Positions 15,102 to 23,922 of a DNA stretch of 37,732 bases are shown here, piece by piece. The DNA comes from JBGTGT01 sp051439375 (GTDB lineage Bacteria > Cyanobacteriota > Cyanobacteriia > Cyanobacteriales > Microcystaceae). The notes beneath the pieces were generated by a model, which was given only the letters and a program-made list of their open reading frames with translations, was not told where the DNA came from and ran no database searches. The stretch is taken from contig JBFRWB010000174.1 of NCBI GenBank assembly GCA_051439375.1, forward strand, positions 1-37,732. The letters run 5' to 3'. Positions within the stretch are counted from its first letter, which is position 1. Each line of letters opens with the position of its first letter. Position numbers and translations under genes: made by a program.

Positions 15102-16532
15102 GTGCCTAACTCCTCAATTACCCTTCTGTTAGTAGAAGATAACAACGAACAAACATTTCTGTTGCAAGAACTTTTGGCAGAAACGGGAGAGATTCCATGG
15201 GAAATTGCCGAAGCACAGCGTCTTTCTCAAGCCCTTGAAATTTTAGCCAATCAAACCTTTGATGCCATTCTACTTGATCTGAGCTTACCCGATAGCTCTG
15301 GTTTAGGAACCCTAGAAGCAGTTAAAGCGGTCGCACCAAATACAGCGATTATTATCCTCACTGCCCTAAATAGTCAAGAAATTGCCCTTGAAGCTATCAG
15401 TCAAGGCGCACAGGACTTTTTAATTAAAGGACAATTTCAAAGTGAATTATTAAGTCGTGCCATTAACTATGCCATTGAACGTCAGCGTATCCAATATAAG
15501 TTACAAATGCAAATCGAAAGAGAACGATTGATGGGACGTATGGTTGAACGTATTAGGCAATCTTTAAATATTAATACTATTTTACGGTCAACGGTGGAGG
15601 AAGTTCGCTATTTTTTAAATACCGATCAGGTATTAATTTATCGTTGTGAACCTAATCATCAAGGGACAATTATGGCAGAATCTTTAGGAAAAGATTATAA
15701 AAAACAACGAGACAAGCAAGTTAAAAGAATATTAGATAACCTCTCCCAAGTTTCACCCTATTTAGAATTCTCACCTCAGCAAAATGAAGACACAGCAGCT
15801 ATTCCAGAGGGTAATCAGTGGATAGAATCAATGATACAATCTTTACTTACTGTTCCCATTTGGCAATCTTCTGATACTCAAAAACATAATCTTTGGGGTC
15901 AATTAATTGCTTATGATTATGGCAGAGATCGTCATTGGCAACAATGGGAAATTGAATTTTTAACCCAATTAGCCAACCATGTAGCCATTGCGCTAAAACA
16001 GGCGGAACTCTACGAGAAAGATGCTCGTTTAGCCAATCAAGATGGTTTAACAGGATTAGCGAATCGTCGTCTTTTAGATATTACTTTAGAACAAGAATGG
16101 GGACGGTTAACCAGAGAAAACTCCCCCCTTTCCTTGGTTATGTGCGACGTGGATTTTTTTGGAAAATATAACAATACAAAGGGATATTTAGCAGGGGACG
16201 ATTGCTTAAAGACTATTGCAGAAATACTTAAGAGTGCCTGTCAACGAACAGCAGATTTAGCAGCACGATTTGGGGGTGAAGAATTTCTCTTAATTTTGCC
16301 AAATACTAAGGAAAAAGGGGCGTTAAAAGTCGCTCAAAATTTACAACAAAAACTGATGGATATTCAACTTCCCCATCCCCAATCTTCTGTTAGTCAATGG
16401 GTAACATTAAGTATTGGCGTAGCAACTGAAATTCCTCAACCCCCTCATACCGCTATCATGTTATTAGATAGGGTAGCAAAGGCTGTCCAACAAGCCAAGC
16501 GACAAGGACGCAATTGTATTGTTCAAATTTGA
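15102..16532 (+). CDS. Response regulator diguanylate cyclase (REC-GAF-GGDEF)
   Basis: The 476-residue protein starts at GTG. The receiver (5-125) has the acidic pocket LLVEDN, the phosphoacceptor D59 in LLDLSLPDS and K109. The GAF domain (about 145-302, VERIRQSLNINTILRSTVEEVRYF) is of the cyanobacteriochrome-like type, but neither bilin cysteine position is conserved. The GGDEF domain (305-476) has GGEEF at 391-395, the metal ligand region CDVDFFGKYN and an RxxD inhibitory site R382-TA-D385, so it should make c-di-GMP under product control. One expected His of the G-H-x-x-G-D segment is Tyr (KGYLAGDD). It presumably takes phosphate from a kinase encoded elsewhere. Confidence 0.9.
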   Translation: MPNSSITLLLVEDNNEQTFLLQELLAETGEIPWEIAEAQRLSQALEILANQTFDAILLDLSLPDSSGLGTLEAVKAVAPNTAIIILTALNSQEIALEAISQGAQDFLIKGQFQSELLSRAINYAIERQRIQYKLQMQIERERLMGRMVERIRQSLNINTILRSTVEEVRYFLNTDQVLIYRCEPNHQGTIMAESLGKDYKKQRDKQVKRILDNLSQVSPYLEFSPQQNEDTAAIPEGNQWIESMIQSLLTVPIWQSSDTQKHNLWGQLIAYDYGRDRHWQQWEIEFLTQLANHVAIALKQAELYEKDARLANQDGLTGLANRRLLDITLEQEWGRLTRENSPLSLVMCDVDFFGKYNNTKGYLAGDDCLKTIAEILKSACQRTADLAARFGGEEFLLILPNTKEKGALKVAQNLQQKLMDIQLPHPQSSVSQWVTLSIGVATEIPQPPHTAIMLLDRVAKAVQQAKRQGRNCIVQI

Positions 16533-16553
16533 TTTAAAGAAATGGTCATTTAA

Positions 16554-17447
16554 CTAAGCCTTAGAGTTTATGCTTAGACTAATCCATTGATCGATTAAAT
16601 CATCAACCTGTTGGGGAACTTCATCATGGGGACAGTGACCCGCTTGTAAGTAATGTTCTGTTAAATTTGGGTAATATTGTCGGAATTTTGCACCTCGTTC
16701 TCTTGTCTTCATCCAAGGATCACCTTCTCCCCATAACATCAAAAGAGGACAAGTTAATTGTTCCAATAAGACATCTACTTTTTCCCCTTGAGGAGAACGA
16801 AATACGGAAGCAAAGACTTGAACTGCACCTTGATCGCAGGAGGGACGGTAAATATCCTGTACTAATTGTTCGGTAACGGCATTAGAGTCGAGATACACTT
16901 TCTTTAGGGTTTTACGAATATTAGCAGGTCGTCGCACATATTGAAAAAGTAAATAGCTAGGTAATGGTTGCAAAAGCAGTAATCGCGTTAACCGTTGTAG
17001 TAAATTGGGTTTGCGAGACGGGGTATCACTAAAAGGGCCTGCGCTATTAATCAAGGTTAACCCTAATACAGACTCTGGGCATTGTGCTGCGACACATAAA
17101 CTGGCATATCCCCCTAAAGAATTTCCCGCTAAAATCGCAGGTTGACCGATAATTTCTTGGATAAAGTCATTTAATTGATCTCGCCATAATGCGCCACTGT
17201 ATTCTAAATTAGGTTTTGCTGAACGACCAAACCCTAATAGATCAATGGCATAAACCGAGTAATTTTCTTTTAGTTCGGCAATATTTTTACGCCAATGGTC
17301 GGTAGATGCTCCAAATCCATGAACGAGGAGCAAGGGAGGGCGATTTTGATGGATTTCACCTGCATGGACATAGTAGATGTTATGACCTTGCCATTGCCAA
17401 TATTGGCCGGAACGGGCGGCCATATCAGAAGAAGATAGAGTTTGCAT
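16554..17447 (-). CDS. Alpha/beta hydrolase
   Basis: The 297-residue protein has the complete fold signature: oxyanion region LLLVHGFGASTDHW (39-52), strand YSVYAIDLLGFGRSAKP, nucleophile S110 in AGNSLGGYAS, acid Asp in LWGEGDPW and base His in AGHCPHDEVP. Length and order match hydrolases of the epoxide hydrolase/haloperoxidase class common in cyanobacteria. There is no signal peptide, so it is probably cytoplasmic. The substrate is unknown. It is convergent with the cyclase gene and lies downstream of the thiE/SGNH genes on the same strand, with a hairpin in between. Confidence 0.88.
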   Translation of the reverse strand: MQTLSSSDMAARSGQYWQWQGHNIYYVHAGEIHQNRPPLLLVHGFGASTDHWRKNIAELKENYSVYAIDLLGFGRSAKPNLEYSGALWRDQLNDFIQEIIGQPAILAGNSLGGYASLCVAAQCPESVLGLTLINSAGPFSDTPSRKPNLLQRLTRLLLLQPLPSYLLFQYVRRPANIRKTLKKVYLDSNAVTEQLVQDIYRPSCDQGAVQVFASVFRSPQGEKVDVLLEQLTCPLLMLWGEGDPWMKTRERGAKFRQYYPNLTEHYLQAGHCPHDEVPQQVDDLIDQWISLSINSKA

Positions 17448-17565
17448 CGTTGGGATTCGTTTTAATTACGCTTAAAATTATTAATAATTGTAACAAAGTC
17501 CTTGACAAATTTCCAATTATCCTAAAGGTTAAATCTATTTACCGAAAAATTTGGGTTAAAAGCCT

Positions 17566-17579
17566 CCTCTTTTAAGAGG
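17566..17579 (-). terminator. Probable terminator after the SGNH hydrolase gene
   Basis: The palindrome CCTCTTTTAAGAGG reads on the minus strand as a CCTC(TT)/(AA)GAGG hairpin followed by AGGCTTTT. It lies 36 bp beyond the SGNH hydrolase stop. Confidence 0.45.
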
Positions 17580-17615
17580 ATAAGAAAAGAAGGTGAGCCT
17601 AACTGATTACTGAAA

Positions 17616-18563
17616 TTACTCTTTAACACCGACCTCATTGAAAGATTTATCAATGGCAGTTGCAAGGATTTCTGCTACTATTTGATCCCCAAGGGGGCTA
17701 AGATGAATATGATCCCGATAAAGGGTCTTAGGATCTTCAACTGAGGTAAATTGAGGTAAAACGTCAATTAAGTGAACTTGTTGTTCCGTTGCCCACTTTT
17801 GCAAACGCATTCTTCCCCGTTTATCTTGCTCTTTACTCTCATTTTTATCTAATTCCCTAAGTAAAGGTGTAACTGCCACCATAAATTGACTATTATTTTC
17901 TTCTGCGATCGCTTTCATTTCTGTCATCGCGTTTAGATTCAGTTTCATTCTATCTCCCCCCGGTTCTTTGGGACGTTTAATCGGTGAGGAACGAGAAAAG
18001 ACTTCTTCTATTACTTCTCCAATAGCAGAAGAGGGTTGGTGATCAGGATAGTTTTTATCTTTCCCAACGACAAGACTATTAGGTTGACGGGCGAAAAAAT
18101 CATCGGGATTAATTACTAGAAGAATCATTTGTGAATCAAATGTACCAAAACGCTTGACATAAGCCAATTGATTGCGGGGTCCCCATGAGTTAGCGGAGGC
18201 ATTTAATACTTCGATGTTAGCAAATTGGGAAACATCTAGTCGTTGTTTAACTAATTCCGATAAAATCGCTTTTTGATCTGTCCACCAATTGCCATTAATA
18301 ATTGAATCTCCTATCATTAAAACTCTCAAAGTGTCTTGATCTCGTTCGAGTTTAATCGGATCACTACGGAGAGAATATTGATTAATTAGGATAGTTTTAC
18401 CAAAGCGTTTAACTTTTTGATTGGGGGCAAATAAATAGCCAATTTCTGGATCTGCTAGAAAAATGGGGCGTTTTCCAAAACCAAAAATGAGTCTTAATCC
18501 GCCTTCTATTAAAATAACAAGCCCTAATAAAGCTCCTAAAAATAGTGCAATAATTGTTTTCAT
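17616..18563 (-). CDS. SGNH/GDSL-type hydrolase, membrane anchored
   Basis: The protein has 315 residues. One N-terminal membrane helix (IIALFLGALLGLVILIEGGL) anchors the rest, probably facing the periplasm. Block I is MIGDSIING with nucleophile S87; NASANSWGPRNQLAY carries the block II/III Gly/Asn; VINPDD follows; and the block V pair is in YRDHIHLSPLGD (Asp and His of the catalytic triad). Family members deacylate or deacetylate lipids and polysaccharides; nothing here decides the substrate. It is the last gene of a minus-strand run (small protein, surE, thiE, this gene), 33 bp after thiE. Confidence 0.82.
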   Translation of the reverse strand: MKTIIALFLGALLGLVILIEGGLRLIFGFGKRPIFLADPEIGYLFAPNQKVKRFGKTILINQYSLRSDPIKLERDQDTLRVLMIGDSIINGNWWTDQKAILSELVKQRLDVSQFANIEVLNASANSWGPRNQLAYVKRFGTFDSQMILLVINPDDFFARQPNSLVVGKDKNYPDHQPSSAIGEVIEEVFSRSSPIKRPKEPGGDRMKLNLNAMTEMKAIAEENNSQFMVAVTPLLRELDKNESKEQDKRGRMRLQKWATEQQVHLIDVLPQFTSVEDPKTLYRDHIHLSPLGDQIVAEILATAIDKSFNEVGVKE

Positions 18564-18596
18564 ATTTGATTGATATTAACCAGAATATCTACCGAT

Positions 18597-19592
18597 TTAA
18601 CTTAACTGTTCTGTGGCTACTTTTGGGTTCTCAGCGTCCATAATAGCACGAACAACGGCGATTTGTTTAGCACCTGCTTGTCTAACATCGTGACAGTTAC
18701 TGCCATCAATTCCACCGATAGCAAACCAAGGAATTGGACAATGTTTGACGGCATACTGTATATAACTGAGTCCGACGGGCGTTTTTCCTGCCTTAGTAGG
18801 TGTAGCATAGACAGGCCCTACCCCCACATAATCAGGGTTTTCGGCTAAGGTTTGGGTCATTTCTTGAGGACTGGTGGTAGATTTGCCAATAATTGCTTGG
18901 TTTCCCAGTAATTCCCTTGCTACTTTCACAGGGAGATCCTGTTGTCCCAAATGTACGCCATCGGCCTTAACTGCGATCGCTAGATCCACCCGATCATTGA
19001 CTAAAAATAGGGCATCATAATCATGGCATAATTGACACAATTTGGCAGCATTCTGCCATCTTTTATAATCGTCGCCATTTTTATCCCGATATTGAACAAT
19101 TTTTAGTCCTCCTTTTAGAGCAGATTCTACCACAGAGAAAAGCTGATCCGAGGGAGATGTAACTAAGTATAGTGGGGCTTCTTGTAGTTTTTTTAAGCGA
19201 TCGCAGCTAATTAACCGACTTTCTAGGGTATAAGCTTCATAGCGTAGTTGCTTAAAGGTCGTTCCCATCCCTTCTTGGTACAATTTGCCATATTCTTCAA
19301 TAACTCGCAAAGATTCTTGTAAACGACCGAGATTAGCCACTAATAAATGGGTTATGCTGCTGCGTTCTTCTTCTTGAGGATGGGATAATTGAGTTCCTAG
19401 ATCGTTAGGGGTATCTCTGGCAATTTTTAGGTCATTTGTATGCCATTGAGCAATGGTTTGACGCATTTTTTTGCAGTGATCGGCTAATTGGGGATTATTT
19501 AAGGCAAATCGACACCATTCTTCAATGATTCGCAGTCCTTCTCTCGCTCGATCTAGGTTAGCGTCTAAAATTCTGGCGATAGCATTGGTCAT
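18597..19592 (-). CDS. thiE: Thiamine-phosphate synthase with N-terminal helical domain
   Basis: The protein has 331 residues. The C-terminal ~195 residues are the TIM-barrel enzyme joining HMP-PP and thiazole phosphate: IVQYRDKNGDD, VNDRVDLAIAVKADGVHLGQ, GKSTTSPQEM, YVGVGPVYATPTKAG and AIGGID. The N-terminal ~135 residues are the helical extension (ThiD2-type) typical of cyanobacterial ThiE. I see an internal duplication in it: ANLDRAREGLRIIEEW (11-26) and ANLGRLQESLRVIEEY (86-101) match at 10 of 16 positions. The usual S-T-H of the phosphate loop is S-T-T. The gene lies 25 bp after surE on the same strand, consistent with co-transcription. Confidence 0.93.
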   Translation of the reverse strand: MTNAIARILDANLDRAREGLRIIEEWCRFALNNPQLADHCKKMRQTIAQWHTNDLKIARDTPNDLGTQLSHPQEEERSSITHLLVANLGRLQESLRVIEEYGKLYQEGMGTTFKQLRYEAYTLESRLISCDRLKKLQEAPLYLVTSPSDQLFSVVESALKGGLKIVQYRDKNGDDYKRWQNAAKLCQLCHDYDALFLVNDRVDLAIAVKADGVHLGQQDLPVKVARELLGNQAIIGKSTTSPQEMTQTLAENPDYVGVGPVYATPTKAGKTPVGLSYIQYAVKHCPIPWFAIGGIDGSNCHDVRQAGAKQIAVVRAIMDAENPKVATEQLS

Positions 19593-19617
19593 AATTCTGG
19601 AATCGGAATAAGTATTA

Positions 19618-20295
19618 TTACAGCTTGATTAAGGTAACCGCAATTTTGCCTGAAAAACAAACATCTACGTCTGTTTCTGGGGTACGGGGTCGCTGACTGT
19701 ACTCCCCTTGGTAACGATAATAATCACCATCAATTTCGTAATCCACCAATAGGGGATCTGTACTAGATTGACAGAATACAATAGGTGGATCAGAGGAATC
19801 GGGTTCTAGGTGAGGTAAATTGACATTCCAAAAGCTTTTGGGGGGAAGATTACGTTCCCAGAGTATATTTAGTACTTTTTGAGTCCATCGGCTTGCATTT
19901 TCCCAGTTGATCGACCACGGATTACGAATCCAATGGGAAACGGCAATTCCGGGAATCCCTAAAAGGGCGGCTTCTCGCACTGCAGCTACTGTCCCTGAGA
20001 TATATTGATCACTCCCCAGATTTCCCCCCGCATTAATTCCAGATAGCACCCATTTAACCTCTGGTGTTAGTTTTTTGACTCCCAACCTCACGCAGTCGGC
20101 GGGTGTTCCAGCGATCGCATAGGCAAAATCTGAGCGTTTTTCGACTTTTATGGGGGTACGGGTCGTTACTTGATGACCACAGCCTGAATATTGCTGATTA
20201 GGAGCAATTATTACTCCTTTTTTGCCAACAGCTTCATAGAGTGCCTGAATACCGAGGGCATCAATTCCGTCATCATTGGTTAAGATAAAAGTCAT
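19618..20295 (-). CDS. surE: 5'/3'-nucleotidase SurE
   Basis: The 225-residue protein has the SurE metal site: NDDG (7-10), Ser in NQQYSGCGHQ and Asn in LSGINAGGNLG. Also present are the family segments AGTPADCVRLG and YISGTVAAVREAALLGIPGIAVS. SurE removes phosphate from nucleoside monophosphates and short polyphosphate using a divalent metal. Length is slightly short of the 250-270 usual for the family. It begins 5 bp after the small 60-residue gene and ends 25 bp before thiE, suggesting an operon. Confidence 0.94.
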   Translation of the reverse strand: MTFILTNDDGIDALGIQALYEAVGKKGVIIAPNQQYSGCGHQVTTRTPIKVEKRSDFAYAIAGTPADCVRLGVKKLTPEVKWVLSGINAGGNLGSDQYISGTVAAVREAALLGIPGIAVSHWIRNPWSINWENASRWTQKVLNILWERNLPPKSFWNVNLPHLEPDSSDPPIVFCQSSTDPLLVDYEIDGDYYRYQGEYSQRPRTPETDVDVCFSGKIAVTLIKL

Positions 20296-20300
20296 TGTCC

Positions 20301-20483
20301 CTAGTTAAGACTTTCTTCGGGGAAAGTGACATGAAATTCATCAATGAGTTCGTCTAATTCTTCAATTGCTTGAGTAACGTCTAGTCTAAGAGTCCCTAAG
20401 TTCGGTCTATCGAGTAATTCTTCTAAAAAGGAACGTTTGCTTTTGATGGCGGTGATTTTTTCTTGAATCGTAGCTTTATCCAT
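20301..20483 (-). CDS. Small conserved-looking protein upstream of surE
   Basis: Sixty residues, mostly helical and charged (IQEKITAIKSKRSFLEELLD, then VTQAIEELDELIDEFHVTF). GGAGAC lies about 8 nt ahead of the ATG, and the stop is only 5 bp before surE, so it looks like a real first gene of that operon. I do not recognise the family; the heptad-like spacing of Leu/Ile suggests a helical hairpin. Confidence 0.65.
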   Translation of the reverse strand: MDKATIQEKITAIKSKRSFLEELLDRPNLGTLRLDVTQAIEELDELIDEFHVTFPEESLN

Positions 20484-20730
20484 GGTTGGGAGTCTCCAAA
20501 TCTGTTCTTTAAAACCTTAGCAAATTATTGACCTCAATTGATCGTCATCTTATCGGATTTTTGCCATTTTGGAGAGATTTCACCAACTCAGTTACTGATG
20601 TTTGGGTTGAGAAATGTTTAATTTTTTTAAGTTTTAATTTAATAAGAGCGTTTGGTTCACTAATAACTAAATGATTTATCTCCTTGTCGTAACTTAAAGA
20701 AGACTAACAGTTTCTCTTGTTAAAAATAAA

Positions 20731-20973
20731 ATGCAAATTGAATCTATCGAACAAGCTCCACTAGATCAAACAGAAACGATTGTGACAACTGTGGTTTTTA
20801 ATCATGTTGAGAGTTCCTGTATCTTGGCTCGTTTAATGATTGATTGGTTAGGAAAACCGGGGAAAGATACTGATTTAGAGTTGATGGGGGGGAATCATCA
20901 ATGGGTTGCTAGTTGGACTTATCCTTATTTCTCAGTGGAAGAAATGAAAGAAAAACTATCCTTTGCTAATTAA
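20731..20973 (+). CDS. Small hypothetical protein (80 aa)
   Basis: An acidic N-terminus is followed by TETIVTTVVFNHVESSCILA, ARLMIDWLGKPGKDTDLELM and GGNHQWVASWTYPYFSVEEM. The mixed alpha/beta pattern and conserved-looking Trp/Tyr residues favour a real protein. No Shine-Dalgarno is visible (AAAATAAA precedes the ATG). I do not recognise the family. It is followed 99 bp later by another small gene on the same strand, perhaps a pair. Confidence 0.6.
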   Translation: MQIESIEQAPLDQTETIVTTVVFNHVESSCILARLMIDWLGKPGKDTDLELMGGNHQWVASWTYPYFSVEEMKEKLSFAN

Positions 20974-21072
20974 TTTAACGCTAAATTAATTTTCACTATT
21001 GCTAGTCTAATCACCTGAAAATAAAGGTTTTCAAAACTTGCTTCTTTAAGGTATATTAACTCTGAACTCATA

Positions 21073-21357
21073 ATGACTTCCTCTGAATCCTCTCCAACTG
21101 CTACCTATAAACTGATTGATCAAGATCATCCTGAACTTTATTGGGTTGTGGAAATGTCCCCCGAAAGTAAGGAACGAATTTATTTTGAATATAATTTTCA
21201 AGATGTAATTAAAGGATGGTTTTCTATTGTTCCTAAATACCTTCTCAAACGTCAACAAGTTGCCTATGGTTCGCTTTATTATACCCGTGAAGAAGCAGAA
21301 GTCAGAAAAGTTGATGGTAATTTTGCTGTTGTTGAATTAATTTGGGAAAAATTATAA
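21073..21357 (+). CDS. Small hypothetical protein (94 aa)
   Basis: The protein is soluble and rich in Tyr/Trp/Glu (YKLIDQDHPELYWVVEM, then ERIYFEYNFQDVIKGWFSIV, then FAVVELIWEKL). The pattern is of alternating strands, and a hairpin with a weak T-rich end follows the stop. I do not recognise the family and no function can be stated. It is likely real because coding style matches its neighbours and the frame is clean. Confidence 0.6.
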   Translation: MTSSESSPTATYKLIDQDHPELYWVVEMSPESKERIYFEYNFQDVIKGWFSIVPKYLLKRQQVAYGSLYYTREEAEVRKVDGNFAVVELIWEKL

Positions 21358-21372
21358 ATTGTTTCAAGTATT

Positions 21373-21387
21373 CTCTTTTAAAAAGAG
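21373..21387 (+). terminator. Probable terminator after the 94-aa gene
   Basis: CTCTTT pairs with AAAGAG, followed by GCATTT, 15 bp after the stop codon. The stem is AT-rich and the T-tract short. Confidence 0.4.
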
Positions 21388-21418
21388 GCATTTAACCTAG
21401 ATGTAGAAATAGCACGAA

Positions 21419-21521
21419 CTATAGCGGTACAAAATAAGGTGTTTGATATTAGAGATCCTTGAAACAAGCGTTACAGCATACTTTTGACTTCTGCATGAAT
21501 GACTTGTGCGTAGCACTATAG
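21419..21521. mobile_element. MITE-like element, copy 1 (103 bp)
   Basis: The ends are imperfect inverted repeats: CTATAGCGGTAC at 21419-21430 and, reversed, CTATAGTGCTAC at 21510-21521 (10 of 12 match). The interior does not encode a protein. A second copy in the opposite orientation is at 14595-14683, and a solo end is at 8259-8272. Possible TA duplications at the ends (TATA) would suit an IS630/Tc1-type helper transposase, but none is present in the window. Confidence 0.7.
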
Positions 21522-21567
21522 CCATCTAATCGCTCTAATACCAATATTTAAAAATCTGAGCATCCAA

Positions 21568-23817
21568 CTAATTACTATCGTCGGATAAAGTATTAACCCG
21601 TTTTAATAATAAATTAGGATCAATGGGCTGAAGGATATAATCATCGATGCCTTGTTGGGCTAACTGTTCCCAATGAGGCGCAGACATTTGTTGAGTAATT
21701 AATAATGTTTTAATGGATTTTGTCATAGGCGATCGCTTTAATTGTTGGGCAAATTGGGACGTTGCTAGGGTATCTTGACTAAGAATAACAAGGGCTGGAT
21801 GTAGTACTTCAATGGTTTTTAATGAATTTGCAACTTCTAATAACCAAATGACTTGATAATTAGCAGTGGTTAATAATTCACAAATTAAAGTGGCTAATTC
21901 TTCATCTTGTTCAATTAGAATAACTCCCTGATTAGAAACACTGGGGGTTTCTTGCTTTTTAGGGTGGGGCGCAGTTTTAAAATAATTGTCATATTGGCTG
22001 GGAATAACAACGGTAAAAACTGACCCTTGTTGTATCATTGATTCAACTTCAATTGTTCCTTGATGGAGTTCAACTAATTGTTTTGTTAATGCTAATCCTA
22101 ACCCAGTTCCACTATAGGTACGGTGACGATAATTTTCTAATTGTTGAAAGGTTTCAAAGAGTAAGGGTAATTGATTCTCGGCAATACCAATTCCTGTGTC
22201 TTCGACTTGAAAAATCGCTTGATTATTTTCTCGCCAAATGCGTAAGGTTACTTCTCCATCAGACGGGGTAAATTTAATGGCATTACTAATTAATTGATAT
22301 AAAATTTGTTGTAATTTCTCAGGATCTGCCCAAAAAATATCGTTTTCAGGGTCAACTCTTAGGTCTAATGACAAATGTATTGATTGTTTGTTAGCTTCTT
22401 CTCTTAACACTCGACACACTTGATAAGACAGTTGTTTTAAAGAAAATTCTTGGATCGTCAGAACTGTTTTTCCTGCTTCTAATTGAGAAAATTCGAGGAT
22501 TTCATTAATCAACTGTAACAGATGTTTCCCACTGTCTTGAATTGTTTCTAAATATTGCTTTTGTTTTTCAACGGGTAAAGATGTGCTATTGTTAGACCAA
22601 TGTAATAAAGTACCTGATAAGCCAATAATGCAAGTCAAAGGTGTTCGCAATTCATGACTCATATTGCCCAAAAATTCGTTTTTTGATTGATTGGCTGCTT
22701 GGGCAGCTAATAGAGTATCTCGTAGAGCTTGAGTTCGTTCAATGACTCTTTGTTCAAAGTTATTTTTTTGTTGTTGAACTTGGGAATATAATTGAGCTTG
22801 ATAAATAGCTACTGCTAAATGTTCTCCAATTTTACCTAAAAAATCCTTTTCATGATTTAACCATTGTCGTTTTTTAAAACATTGGTGGGCGATGAGTAAA
22901 CCCCATAATTCTCCATCAATGACAATGGGGGCAATGAGTTTTGCTTGAATCCAATATTGTTGTAAGAAATCAATTAAACAAAAAGAAGAGGAATAAGCAC
23001 TTTCTACATCTTCAATATCGACAATTATGCCTTGACGATACTTTTCTTGGTAGCGGGCAACATGGGTAAAACAATCATCCTCTGCTTTTAGGTTTAACAT
23101 TGAAGGAATAGCTTTGGAAAGACGGGATTCATAAGTTACTTTTCCCCATGATTTTTGATTCTTTTTCTGTCGGGTACGAGGCTGATTTTCATAGGCAAAT
23201 TGATAAATAACAAGGCGATCTACCTGTAAAAAATTGCGAACTTCACGAACAGCCGTTTCTAAAATTACTGATAAGTCTAAACTTTGCCGAATTTGGGCAA
23301 TCATTTGATTGAGCAGTTTTTCTTGAGCAATTTGCTTTTGTAGGGCAGTTGCAGCCGATCCTTTATCAGTTAAAAAGTGTTTTTTTTCGTCGTTATTTTG
23401 CTCGAATAAGTTTAATAGCTGCATGAAGAGGTAGTTAAGGAGAGATAGATCATTAGATAGAATTTTTAACTTCAAATAGTTACTAATATTAGGAATTTGC
23501 TGTAACTTTTCCAAATTCTGTTCTATCCAAGATTCTATTTCATCGTGATCCCATGACAAGACTAATTGATAAGTGTCTGTGTCTGCGATGTTTTGTCCTC
23601 TGAGTAAAGCATTTAAAACAGGCGATAAAAGAAGAGAAAATGCTTCTTGAGGCGTTTTATTGTCTTTTTCGGGATAAATATCGTTAATATCACTTTCTGT
23701 GACTACTAAGGCAGATTTTCCCGCCATTAATCCCAATTGTTGCCATAGCGATCGCACTTCCTCAAAGATCACTGAGGAAACGATACGACGTAAGATAAGA
23801 GGGGGAGATTGACTCAT
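21568..23817 (-). CDS. cikA: CikA-type circadian input histidine kinase with GAF and pseudo-receiver
   Basis: At 749 residues it is close to CikA of Synechococcus elongatus (about 750), with the same order. N-terminal region 1-165. A cyanobacteriochrome-type GAF at 168-345 has the DXCF motif D247-D-C249-F and a second cysteine C280 at the canonical bilin position, though followed by Leu rather than His (SFCLIDFL). HisKA has H388 in NMSHELRTPL; the HATPase has SNAIKFTP, EDTGIGIAEN and GTGLGLALTK. The C-terminal receiver-like domain (631-745) lacks the phosphoacceptor (S680 in LVILSQD) and the conserved Lys (Q730), i.e. a pseudo-receiver. CikA resets the Kai clock by sensing light/quinone and dephosphorylating RpaA. 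Retention of both cysteines suggests a photoactive protein, as for the Synechocystis homologue. Confidence 0.88.
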   Translation of the reverse strand: MSQSPPLILRRIVSSVIFEEVRSLWQQLGLMAGKSALVVTESDINDIYPEKDNKTPQEAFSLLLSPVLNALLRGQNIADTDTYQLVLSWDHDEIESWIEQNLEKLQQIPNISNYLKLKILSNDLSLLNYLFMQLLNLFEQNNDEKKHFLTDKGSAATALQKQIAQEKLLNQMIAQIRQSLDLSVILETAVREVRNFLQVDRLVIYQFAYENQPRTRQKKNQKSWGKVTYESRLSKAIPSMLNLKAEDDCFTHVARYQEKYRQGIIVDIEDVESAYSSSFCLIDFLQQYWIQAKLIAPIVIDGELWGLLIAHQCFKKRQWLNHEKDFLGKIGEHLAVAIYQAQLYSQVQQQKNNFEQRVIERTQALRDTLLAAQAANQSKNEFLGNMSHELRTPLTCIIGLSGTLLHWSNNSTSLPVEKQKQYLETIQDSGKHLLQLINEILEFSQLEAGKTVLTIQEFSLKQLSYQVCRVLREEANKQSIHLSLDLRVDPENDIFWADPEKLQQILYQLISNAIKFTPSDGEVTLRIWRENNQAIFQVEDTGIGIAENQLPLLFETFQQLENYRHRTYSGTGLGLALTKQLVELHQGTIEVESMIQQGSVFTVVIPSQYDNYFKTAPHPKKQETPSVSNQGVILIEQDEELATLICELLTTANYQVIWLLEVANSLKTIEVLHPALVILSQDTLATSQFAQQLKRSPMTKSIKTLLITQQMSAPHWEQLAQQGIDDYILQPIDPNLLLKRVNTLSDDSN

Positions 23818-23922
23818 TACTGTGAAGTGTATTACAGAACGGCTCGATCACTACCTTAATAGGATGGCTTATCCTTAGCCCCCATGCCCTAAAACATAAC
23901 GTTTTTTAAAGATACGAGTTTT

